NCBI RefSeq assembly: GCF_019249215.1
Contig: NZ_JAESDI010000010.1
Location: 164,276-228,275 of the forward strand
DNA from: Alteromonas lipotrueae
Lineage (GTDB): Bacteria > Pseudomonadota > Gammaproteobacteria > Enterobacterales > Alteromonadaceae
Direction: 5' to 3'
Length of the DNA stretch: 64,000 bases
Numbering within the stretch: the stretch's first letter is position 1; each line of letters opens with the position of its first letter. Of the stretch, positions 1 through 7,775 are shown in pieces. Under the pieces are notes generated by a model. The model was not told the origin of the DNA. It ran no database searches and worked only from the letters and a program-made list of their open reading frames with translations. The translations under genes were made by a program, and so were the position numbers.

Positions 1-1
1 A

Positions 2-652
2 TCAAACACTGACTTTAATGGCCCGGGGTTTGTTTCAACGAAGATGGCGGCTATTACTATTGATAAGCCTTATCCTGAGTTTTCTGATGATGTATCTGTA
101 GATACTGATGAGTTAGCGAGTTTAGTAGGCGTGTATCAGTTTGACGATGGTGCTACTAGGTTTATTACCATGGACGATGGCTCGCTATACTCACAACGAA
201 AAGGCGGAGCGAATTTCTTATTGCATCCAACAGCAGACGGCACGTTTTATTTTGAAGGTAGCTTTTCAAATTTACGATTTACGCAAGAAGATGACAAAAC
301 AAAAGTATTATTCAAGAGTCGAGCTAGCGAATCTGTTGGTATAAAAACTGACAAGCCTGTTCCGGTAAAAACTGAAATTACGCTAGATAGTGCAACGCTT
401 ATGCAATTTGTTGGAGTATTTGAGTTACAACCTGGCTTTGATATCACTATCACGCTTGAAGACGATAAGTTAATGTCGCAAGCAACGGGACAACAAAAAT
501 TCCAAATCTACCCTATGACAGAAAGTCGATTTTTCTTGAAGGCAGTGGATGCAGAGCTTGAGTTCAATGCAAATGAAAATGGGGTATATACATCTATGAT
601 CTTGTATCAAGGTGGGCAAGAAATACCGGCGCAAAAGAAGACAGCAAACTAA
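2..652 (+). CDS. C-terminal part of a secreted hydrolase (DUF3471-like repeats), 5' end outside window
   Basis: The reading frame is open from the first bases of the window with no stop before the first ATG at 44, so this is probably the 3' end of a gene that starts upstream. What is visible is about 216 residues with two beta-rich repeats. One begins near LASLVGVYQF and carries LYSQRKGG; the other begins near LMQFVGVFEL and carries LMSQATGQ. This pattern resembles the lipocalin-like DUF3471 tail of beta-lactamase-family serine hydrolases and related secreted peptidases. The catalytic domain lies outside the window, so the enzyme class is inferred from the tail alone. A short independent gene starting at 44 is less likely, because no ribosome binding site precedes that ATG. 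Confidence 0.6.
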   Translation, partial: SNTDFNGPGFVSTKMAAITIDKPYPEFSDDVSVDTDELASLVGVYQFDDGATRFITMDDGSLYSQRKGGANFLLHPTADGTFYFEGSFSNLRFTQEDDKTKVLFKSRASESVGIKTDKPVPVKTEITLDSATLMQFVGVFELQPGFDITITLEDDKLMSQATGQQKFQIYPMTESRFFLKAVDAELEFNANENGVYTSMILYQGGQEIPAQKKTAN

Positions 653-945
653 ACATCAATAGGGAAATCATGCCGTCTATTTCTTTAAATGCTTGTCGAG
701 CGACTTTTGCAACTGGCCATTGAATTTGTCATAACTTCCCACAACCGTTACTTGAGGTCCAAAGTTTTGGGCCCTTCCAAAAAGCTAATAAGACAGGCAT
801 AACACGCGGTATCAAAACTGTACCGCAGTACGCTTTCTTTAATTTGGTTAGCTATTCACACTGTTAAAGGAGTAAACCAACGTTAGAAAGTCTTGATGCC
901 TAAAGCCAGAAAGTAGCAAGCTAGTTTATTGGATACGTCATATTA

Positions 946-2472
946 TCACTGCGTTTCTCGCTGACTATTCCTAGCTCCCCGAATATTCCCATCCATAACA
1001 AGCGTTTTAGCCAGCGCGCCTTCAGCATCGTCTTCAAAACGAACACTACTGCCATTCTTAGCAAAAAATCGTCCTTCACCCTCATGAAAATACCTTTCAT
1101 TTTCAATATAAGGTAAAGCGTTAAGCACAAAGCCGTTTTTTGCTTCCTGCAATACAAATTCGACATCAACAGGGTCTGTTACCACGTAAGTACCAATATA
1201 CTTACTCAGCTCTGTTTGGTTGATTGGCACTAACTTTTTAACTTCAGCTTGCGAATACCCCACATCCAATACTTCTTTTAGGCGAACTTCTAACTCGCTA
1301 ATTAACTGACTACCGTTATCGCCGTTAGTCATAATGGCGTAGCCGTTGCCGGTATCTAACTCAAGATATAACTGCGACATAAAACCTTTATCTGCGCCAC
1401 CATGGCCAAAGCCCAGAATTTCACCGTTTTCATCCATGTTGATAAAAAAGCCAATACCAACATTAGGAGCTTCATTGCTAGGCGTATTATTGGTTAATAT
1501 TTCTTGAGCAGTGGCCTTAGTTACCCAATTAGCTTCTAACCCTAAATACGCGCTACGTACGCTGCTCGCCATTTTCAGCATATCCGAAGGCGTACTCCAC
1601 ATTCCAGCTGCAGCAAGCGTGGCATAAGTATGCGCGCCACCCTCTACTGGGGTACCGTCATCGTTGTAGGGCGTAGCCATATTGTTTGATAGGTCTGACG
1701 ATATAGGCTGTTCGAAGTCAGAGCGCGTCATGCCTAACGGCGCAAACAAAAGCCGTTGTGCCATTGTCGGCAAGGGTTCGTTTGCTATGTCTTGTAAGGT
1801 AAGTTGAGCGAGCGTAGTGCCGCCACCTGAATAGCGCATTTGCTTGCCGGGTTGAAGGTCAACCACTACCGCGCTGGTATTAGCAGGCTCAACACCTTCT
1901 AACACTTGCTGCAAAGTAGGCACGGGTTCGCCAGTCGCGTAACCAGGAAAGCCATGTACTGTGGTGCCAGCCGTGTGGCTTAATAATCTGCGTAATGAAA
2001 CAACTTCTTGCCCCGTCCATTCATGTTCGGGCAATTGCCAGCTGGTAAGCAAGTTATTTACGTCGGTATCTAAATCAATAGGGTTATCTTGGCGGTACTT
2101 CATTAATACCGCTGCAAATGCGGGTTTAGAAATACTACCGGCCTGAAATACAGTATCTTTATTCACAACTAGTCCAGAGGCTACATCTTTAACGCCATGT
2201 TCTAACGTCCAAGCGAGCTGCCCATTTTTCATATACGCGACAGAAACCCCTGGCACATTATAAAGGGCCTGCCGCTGGGCTAAAGATTGAAAATCAACCT
2301 CTTGCCCTTCAATTCGAATTCGTTCTGCAAGGCCGGTTAGTAAAATATTGGCTTCTTTTGACTCTTCAGCAGAGGAAGGGGAGGTTGGCAGGGTTTCAGG
2401 CTCTGCGCAGCCTAATAACGAAGCTAAGCAAAGTGAGAGTGTTAGCGCGGTTATTATTTTTGTTATTTTCAT
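946..2472 (-). CDS. Beta-lactamase-family serine hydrolase, lipoprotein
   Basis: This 508-residue protein of the serine beta-lactamase / penicillin-binding fold (PF00144) has a lipoprotein signal with lipobox cysteine at residue 22 (SLLGC). Catalytic motifs are visible: SxxK as S113-I-S-K116, a YxN-position motif Y214-S-G, and HGG at 357-359. A DUF3471-like beta domain follows to the C-terminus. Members act in the periplasm or at the surface as esterases, peptidases or D-aminopeptidases; the substrate cannot be read from sequence. The central YxN asparagine is replaced by glycine, as in many non-beta-lactamase members. A deleted relative lies at 19682-19975 on the far side of the xyloglucan locus, in the same orientation. 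Confidence 0.85.
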   Translation of the reverse strand: MKITKIITALTLSLCLASLLGCAEPETLPTSPSSAEESKEANILLTGLAERIRIEGQEVDFQSLAQRQALYNVPGVSVAYMKNGQLAWTLEHGVKDVASGLVVNKDTVFQAGSISKPAFAAVLMKYRQDNPIDLDTDVNNLLTSWQLPEHEWTGQEVVSLRRLLSHTAGTTVHGFPGYATGEPVPTLQQVLEGVEPANTSAVVVDLQPGKQMRYSGGGTTLAQLTLQDIANEPLPTMAQRLLFAPLGMTRSDFEQPISSDLSNNMATPYNDDGTPVEGGAHTYATLAAAGMWSTPSDMLKMASSVRSAYLGLEANWVTKATAQEILTNNTPSNEAPNVGIGFFINMDENGEILGFGHGGADKGFMSQLYLELDTGNGYAIMTNGDNGSQLISELEVRLKEVLDVGYSQAEVKKLVPINQTELSKYIGTYVVTDPVDVEFVLQEAKNGFVLNALPYIENERYFHEGEGRFFAKNGSSVRFEDDAEGALAKTLVMDGNIRGARNSQRETQ

Positions 2473-2560
2473 TTAAGTAATCCATTACGTTTAGAAATAT
2501 CAGAGTACGTTCCTAAACTTACCTCGTCAACCAGCCGCCATTAGGAGTTGAAGCGGCAGT

Positions 2561-3162
2561 TTAAACAAGTTCTTTTTCACCACCTTTTGCCGCTGAACGA
2601 TAAATTGCGTTAAGCAAGGCAATAGAGCGGCGACCTTCGAAACCATCTACCAATGGTTTAGTGCCGTTTTCAAGCACCGCTTTCATAGTACTCTTGAGTT
2701 CGCCACCATTTAATATAGGCATCAGCCATGGCATTGTTGCCAAATCTACCTTGCGCTAACGCCTTTTTAAGTAGCTGCGACGATGCATTGAAACGCCGGG
2801 GGAAAATGCCCGCTAACATCACATTATTTTCTGCGCATACGGCTATCATCTCATCCACTCGTTCGGCGGTCACTTCAAGAGGCTTTTCGCAAATAATGTG
2901 TTTACCCGCTTTGGCTGCTGCGGATATGGGCTCTAAATGAAACCCTGATGGGGTGCATACGGTAATAACATCAATATTGGGGGAATTGAATAAAAGAAGC
3001 ATAATCGTCAAAAGGTGTGCAGTTATGTTTCTGTGCGAAGGCGTTCGCTTTTTCAATTGAACGTTAATAAATCCCTGTTAGCTCTGCATTAGGTATAGCG
3101 TTAATGGCCTGAGCATGAAAATCCGCGATCATGCCAGCGCCGACAATGCCAAATCGATACAT
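2561..3162 (-). pseudogene. Broken Gfo/Idh/MocA family oxidoreductase gene
   Basis: An intact start with ribosome binding site (AGGAACAAGG upstream of the ATG at 3162) leads into a Rossmann motif, FGIVGAGMIADFHAQAI. The frame then meets an in-frame TAA at 3064-3066 and shifts near a run of five C (2979-2983). It continues as DVITVCTPSGFHLE and the family motif AGKHIICEKPLEV (EKP is the conserved catalytic-region motif). After KWWRTQEYYESG, roughly 170 residues of the C-terminal domain are missing and the reading joins the family's last segment, ENGTKPLVDGFEGRRS, in another frame. Three independent lesions make this a clear pseudogene. It lies just past the 3' end of the xyloglucan operon on the same strand, so it may be a former member that handled a released sugar; that role is inference. 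Confidence 0.88.
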
Positions 3163-3303
3163 TCCTTGTTCCTTTTTTAAACAGTTTGCAAAAAGTATAG
3201 GGAAAGTTAGCGCTGTAGACTAGCTTTCCCTCTTTGCCGACGCTATTTTCCGACTTTCTGGATTAGCGGGAACATCTGTCACCATTCATGTATAGACCGC
3301 ACG

Positions 3304-5046
3304 CTAGCGGTTGTTGTCTTGTGAGTACATTCCCACGATAGCGCCGGTAAAGCCACCAGCTTCAAAGCTGGATAGCACTGATGAGTTCACAGACATGATT
3401 AAGGGTTGATAAGGTTGTTCTTCAATTCGATAGTAGAAATCCATATTCGCTTTATCTATATCTACTCTTAATTCAATTTGCTGTGCACGCTGCAACGTAA
3501 TTCTCTGCTCTTTAATTGTTACCCCTTGAACAAGTTCTGGGGTATTGGCTTTTCGCCGCACCTGCAGTACTTTGTCGCCCTGTGAATTTTGGCTCAAACC
3601 AAAGGCAATATAGTTATCGTCATTTTGCATCGACATCATTCCAGCTTCCAGACCTGGCTGTAGTTCGGGAAACTGCAATTTTACCGAATACGTGGCCTTC
3701 ATATGAGCCAGTCTGCGCCCAATAAAAGACGGTTGATTATTTTCACCTAGTCTATCTTTTCGAGCCGACATAAAAAGACGGCCATTTTCAATCTTCCACC
3801 ATTGTGTTCGAGGGGTTCGGATAAATAGCCACTCGAGTGGCACTTGGTTCGATTCAAAATCATAAATTTGTGTGTAATTACCACGTTTGAATTCATTGTT
3901 TGATGGGATTTGAGGTAAAGCAGGGCGGTCAATTTGATAAGGAATGGGGGCGTGATCGGGTAATATTGTTGGCCAACCATCGTTCCAAGTCACTGGCAAT
4001 AAGAAGGGTTCTCTTCCTGTGTGAAAGTGTCCAATGTCAGTTTTGTCTAGGTCATAAACGCGATTGGCTAAAAATACCACCCACCAGTCTCCATTTGGGT
4101 CGTCAAACAGATCGCCATGTCCAGCTGCCGTGATCGGGAATTCGCGGTCTTTGGGTAAACCAATTTGAGTAAGAACGGGATTCTCTTGATTCGCTTCATA
4201 TGGACCCAAAATAGAATCGGCTCGGTAAAGCAAATAGCTATGAAAATACTCGGTTCCACCGCCCGATGCTGACAAATAATATTTGTTTTTCACTTTATAA
4301 ATATGCGGCCCTTCCAAATACTCAGTGTGCCAAGGCGCGGGGTCGTCACCATTTACTAATTCAACATCTTTTGAAATAGGCTGAAAAGTGTTGGCGTCTA
4401 CTTCCATTATTGCAATGGAGGTATGGGCTGGATACTTCTTATTGGCAGGATCTTTATGGTGGACAATATAAACTTTGCCGTCGTCGTCAAAAAACAATGA
4501 TGGGTCAATGCCTGCGAGTTCTGGCAACCAAATCGGATCAGACCAAGGGCCTGCGGGGTCGGTTGCGGTGATGATAAAGTTGCCGCCACATCCAACGCAG
4601 GTGGTAATGATATAAAACGTGCCCTGTCTATATTCAATCGCCGGGGCGTAAATACCGTTGTAGCCTATGTGTAAACCATCAAAATTGAGCTGTTCCGGCC
4701 GATTTATTGCGTTACCTAACTGTTGCCAATGCGCTAAATCTTTGCTGTGAAAAATAGGTAAACCAGGAAACAAGCTAAACGTAGAATTCACCATGTAGTA
4801 GTCATGACCTACTCGCACTATGCTAGGATCTGGGTAGAAGCCGTTCAGTATAGGATTTTGAATTTTTGTTTTAGCCAGCGGTTGATTAAAGATAGTATCT
4901 TTACCTTGATAGTTAAAGTCGTCGAATATGGCATTTGGTGAAGCCTTCGGCGTTTGGTTTTGAGAGGGGGCGGGCATATTACACGCCGATAAAAATACAG
5001 CGATGGCTAGTAGCGCAAAATGGTATTTATGGGTATTGCAGGTCAT
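3304..5046 (-). CDS. GH43 family glycosidase, lipoprotein; likely xyloglucan-debranching arabinofuranosidase or beta-xylosidase
   Basis: This 580-residue five-bladed beta-propeller glycosidase has a lipobox cysteine at residue 22 (LSAC). GH43 catalytic positions are visible: general base D73 in FYPDPSI, pKa-modulating D181 in GIDPSLF, and general acid E245 in LEGPHIY. A C-terminal beta-sandwich of the GH43_C2 type follows from about residue 375. The architecture is like GH43 subfamily 12, whose members in Bacteroides xyloglucan loci release arabinofuranose; beta-xylosidase activity is the alternative. The start at 5046 was chosen because GAGGG lies just upstream, while the ATG at 5061 has none. 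The protein ends at GMYSQDNNR, without the aspartate-rich last strand usual in relatives, so the C-terminus may be slightly truncated. It is the last intact gene of the operon. Confidence 0.87.
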   Translation of the reverse strand: MTCNTHKYHFALLAIAVFLSACNMPAPSQNQTPKASPNAIFDDFNYQGKDTIFNQPLAKTKIQNPILNGFYPDPSIVRVGHDYYMVNSTFSLFPGLPIFHSKDLAHWQQLGNAINRPEQLNFDGLHIGYNGIYAPAIEYRQGTFYIITTCVGCGGNFIITATDPAGPWSDPIWLPELAGIDPSLFFDDDGKVYIVHHKDPANKKYPAHTSIAIMEVDANTFQPISKDVELVNGDDPAPWHTEYLEGPHIYKVKNKYYLSASGGGTEYFHSYLLYRADSILGPYEANQENPVLTQIGLPKDREFPITAAGHGDLFDDPNGDWWVVFLANRVYDLDKTDIGHFHTGREPFLLPVTWNDGWPTILPDHAPIPYQIDRPALPQIPSNNEFKRGNYTQIYDFESNQVPLEWLFIRTPRTQWWKIENGRLFMSARKDRLGENNQPSFIGRRLAHMKATYSVKLQFPELQPGLEAGMMSMQNDDNYIAFGLSQNSQGDKVLQVRRKANTPELVQGVTIKEQRITLQRAQQIELRVDIDKANMDFYYRIEEQPYQPLIMSVNSSVLSSFEAGGFTGAIVGMYSQDNNR

Positions 5047-5124
5047 TATTCCCTCGCTCATATTCGGGATTAAATTTAAGGTTTACGTTGCCTGATAACG
5101 TCTGACTGTATACCGGCAAGGCTA

Positions 5125-6327
5125 TCACTGAGTTGAACCATCATCTGACCAAGCTGTTTTTTGACGGATAAAGGCGCTGAGTTTTTTCGCATTTTTTAGG
5201 TGTTGCTCTACCCTTGGATGCGCACCGTAGCCAGTATAATCAAATTCTATTTGGTCAATTTTTGCCCCTGCATCTTGCTGTTTTATTTGCTTTATAGCTT
5301 GGGTGACGTAGCCTGGCCATTGGTTGTCGCGTGTAATATCCATGCTGCCAAGGGCACATATAAAGTGAGCATCAGGGTGTTTACTGCGCAAGGTTTGAAT
5401 AAATTCATAATAGGCCTGCGAGATTTCTGCAGGCGTGGCGTTCAGGCGTTTTTCGTTATCTATTAACCAACTGTCATTTTGTAGCAAATTCACCACAACG
5501 ACGTGGGGCTGCCATTGACTAAAATCCCATTTTGAATCGTTATTGGATTCGGCACGCAGTTGGTCAAAATAGGCAGGCATGGTGAAATCAAACCAACTGA
5601 CCAAAACACCAATGCCACTTTTAGCGATGGAGTGAAATTCTGCGTTCAGATCGCGAGCGGCAATGGCTGCATATGAGAGGTAGTGATTTTTCTCAGCAGG
5701 ATTATTGTCTGGTGCATTGTGGGCGGCCTCATTACCCATCCCTACGGTGACTGAATCGCCATAAAAAGCAATACGCCGTTGAGGTAAAGGCGTTGGCGTC
5801 AGTAACTTGGCACGTGCCTGCAAAATTAACCCTCCAATATAGCTGCCGCCTTCTTCCCCTTCAGTACGCTTAAATAACGTGACTTCGGTTACTGGTTTTT
5901 CAATCATGTGGCTTAAATCGTATTCGTGGGTACCTTTTTGCGCGGCCAATACGTAGGGGTAAGCATCCTGATGATTGAAGATAACATTATAATAATTCAG
6001 TCCTTTATCGTCAGTAAGCCGAAGGACTAACTTGGCGCCAGTAAACTTGAAACTCACACTGCTGCCGGGCCACGAAAGGTAGGGGCGGTTGGTATCCGTA
6101 GTGTCGATCCGGCCTGAGTATAGTAGAGCAGGGTGGCTAGCCGGAATGAATTGAGTTAGCGCGTGTTGTGCCGGATGGCTTAGTGTAGTGTCTGCAAGTG
6201 CTACTTTACTGAAAGCCGATTGACTCAACAGCACGAAGAAAATGGATGAAGCTACTAAACGCAACGTCTTTCTCAACCCCGTCCGCAACCCTGTGATAAA
6301 AGCATCGTAAAAGTTATTAGCGTACAT
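5125..6327 (-). CDS. CE2-like acetyl esterase (jelly-roll plus SGNH hydrolase)
   Basis: This 400-residue exported protein has a hydrophobic signal segment at about residues 21-45. An N-terminal beta-sandwich (about 65-175, with SGRID and LSWPGSS) is followed by an SGNH hydrolase domain. That order is typical of carbohydrate esterase family 2. The nucleophile is S192 in FYGDSVTVG, the block III asparagine is in NLLQND (284-285), and the catalytic histidine is H370 in GAHPRVEQH. CE2 enzymes remove O-acetyl groups from plant cell-wall polysaccharides; here the likely substrate is acetylated xyloglucan oligosaccharide, by context. The start overlaps the stop of the upstream esterase gene by 11 bases and lacks a strong ribosome binding site, so translational coupling is likely. 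A long n-region precedes the hydrophobic core. Confidence 0.82.
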   Translation of the reverse strand: MYANNFYDAFITGLRTGLRKTLRLVASSIFFVLLSQSAFSKVALADTTLSHPAQHALTQFIPASHPALLYSGRIDTTDTNRPYLSWPGSSVSFKFTGAKLVLRLTDDKGLNYYNVIFNHQDAYPYVLAAQKGTHEYDLSHMIEKPVTEVTLFKRTEGEEGGSYIGGLILQARAKLLTPTPLPQRRIAFYGDSVTVGMGNEAAHNAPDNNPAEKNHYLSYAAIAARDLNAEFHSIAKSGIGVLVSWFDFTMPAYFDQLRAESNNDSKWDFSQWQPHVVVVNLLQNDSWLIDNEKRLNATPAEISQAYYEFIQTLRSKHPDAHFICALGSMDITRDNQWPGYVTQAIKQIKQQDAGAKIDQIEFDYTGYGAHPRVEQHLKNAKKLSAFIRQKTAWSDDGSTQ

Positions 6328-7615
6328 ATTTGTCTACATATGGCGTTAGTTGTTGCGCCCAAATTTCGTAACCCTTAGCATTAGGGTGGAGTAAATCCGG
6401 CATGATGTCTTTGCTCAAAATCTTGTCTTTGGTTAAAAAACTAGCGTTAATATCGGCAAATAAAATGCCTTGATTTTTAGCCAGCTTTTTAAGCAATACG
6501 TTGGTTTTTTGATTGTTGATTCTTAGCTTGTCGTTGTCATCAGTGCCGCGAGGAAAAATAGCCAACAGCAATACCTTACTGGTTGGTATTTTTTGTGTGA
6601 CTGTCTGAACGATCGCCTTTACACCATCATGAATAGACTCAGGCGAGTCCATACGGTGACCCGTATTATTGGTCCCTATCATAATTACCGTTAGCTTGGC
6701 GTTGAGGTTGTCGAGTAAGCCTTGTTCGGCCAACCACAACACATTTTCGGTGCGATTACCTCCAAAGCCTAGGTTGAGCGTACTGACGTCTGAAAAGTGT
6801 TTTTGCCAAACTGCTTGGCCGCTGTCTTGTTCCCAGCCATGGGTAATAGAGTCTCCCACTAGTAGTAATTTTTCATCACCAGATTGTGTTGTTTTTTTCT
6901 CTTCAACGCGGTTTGGCCACCATTCATCGGCCCAAAATGCACGTAGTGGTTGTGGGTGAGTGGTCAGCGTGTCTTGATTAGGGCAGTCAAAATTGGCGGT
7001 GCTTTCACGCGTTATGGTTATGTTGGAAAAAGAGAACTCGCCGGTGCCAGAGAATGTGATCGCAAAAGGTTTGGCTACGGCGCTGAAATCGGCCCTGCTA
7101 GATGCAAAACAAGACAGCGGAATAGCGATTTTTTGCCAGCCTTTACCTTCAAACTCCTTGGCATACGGCCACAGATCAATCACGTTATTGCAATTGTCAC
7201 CACAATTTATGGAAGTTTGTAAATTGGCGCTCTTCATGTCAATACTATTGAAATCAAACGCTAATGTGCCTTTTTCTATGTACTGGGTTAGGTCAAGTGG
7301 GCGACCGTGCGACATGTAAACTTCGCCGTCCCACGCCTCTTCAAATTTAACCGTTAACGCGTCGTCTTTAAAAAGCTTGTCTGATGTTGTGATCGTAATG
7401 GTTTCGTCAGATAAGCGAGCGAAAGCGCCGTTCAGCAATTGGTTGTTGCCTTGGTTGTCTATAACTATGTGCCAAGGTTGCAAAGGACGCCCCTGATACA
7501 GCGCGATGTCTTTGTCGACAGGTTGGGCCGCATTGTCAACTTTTGTACTGCAGCCATGTAAGGCCAGTACCATGGATGCGGTCACTAATGAGAGTAATGC
7601 TATTTTAATCTTCAT
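6317..7615 (-). CDS. Two-domain SGNH/GDSL esterase lipoprotein with ExoP-like N-terminal domain
   Basis: This 432-residue lipoprotein has its lipid cysteine at residue 22 (ALHGC). Residues about 35-205 form a beta-rich domain like the ExoP C-terminal, galactose-binding-like module of marine GH3 exo-glucanases. Residues about 245-430 are an SGNH hydrolase close to the PAF-acetylhydrolase-like type. Visible catalytic blocks are S256 in LLVGDSITHG, FGGNRTENV with the oxyanion glycine, GTNN (314-317), and D407/H410 in DLLHPNAKGY. It is probably a second deacetylase acting on substrate held by the N-terminal module (inference). The ATG at 7615 is chosen because GGAG sits at 7622-7625; an in-frame TTG 12 bases further upstream would include the ribosome binding site. 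Its 3' end overlaps the CE2-like gene. Confidence 0.8.
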   Translation of the reverse strand: MKIKIALLSLVTASMVLALHGCSTKVDNAAQPVDKDIALYQGRPLQPWHIVIDNQGNNQLLNGAFARLSDETITITTSDKLFKDDALTVKFEEAWDGEVYMSHGRPLDLTQYIEKGTLAFDFNSIDMKSANLQTSINCGDNCNNVIDLWPYAKEFEGKGWQKIAIPLSCFASSRADFSAVAKPFAITFSGTGEFSFSNITITRESTANFDCPNQDTLTTHPQPLRAFWADEWWPNRVEEKKTTQSGDEKLLLVGDSITHGWEQDSGQAVWQKHFSDVSTLNLGFGGNRTENVLWLAEQGLLDNLNAKLTVIMIGTNNTGHRMDSPESIHDGVKAIVQTVTQKIPTSKVLLLAIFPRGTDDNDKLRINNQKTNVLLKKLAKNQGILFADINASFLTKDKILSKDIMPDLLHPNAKGYEIWAQQLTPYVDKYVR

Positions 7616-7719
7616 TGTTTGCTCCAATTTGTTTCCTTTTCGGATCGCTCGGATTGCCCCGGCGACTTTCTACAGCGCTTTAAAGCGTTTGAATCACCTA
7701 TAGGTAACACGGTCACCAG

Positions 7720-7760
7720 CCCCTGTTCGCCCAGATTTGGCGTTGGTGGGCAAGCAGGGG
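7720..7760 (-). other. Intra-operon stem-loop between GH31 and SGNH esterase genes
   Basis: Arms at 7720-7733 (CCCCTGTTCGCCCA) and 7747-7760 pair at 12 of 14 positions across a 13-base loop, about 15 bases after the GH31 stop codon. No T-run follows on the minus strand, so it is not a classical terminator. A separate perfect 12-base palindrome, CGCTTTAAAGCG, lies at 7676-7687. The stem-loop could stabilise or process the upstream mRNA segment, giving lower expression of the distal esterase and GH43 genes; this role is inference. Confidence 0.55.
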
Positions 7761-7775
7761 GGGCAACACAGTCAT

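Noticed and set aside
946..2472. A true beta-lactamase giving antibiotic resistance
   Set aside because: It has the fold and SxxK, but the YxN position is YSG and a DUF3471-like tail is present, as in esterase/peptidase members; resistance cannot be claimed.
2501..2508. CAGAGTAC, like an arm of the dispersed repeat
   Set aside because: No GGGG lead and no partner arm nearby; a single 8-base match is expected by chance.
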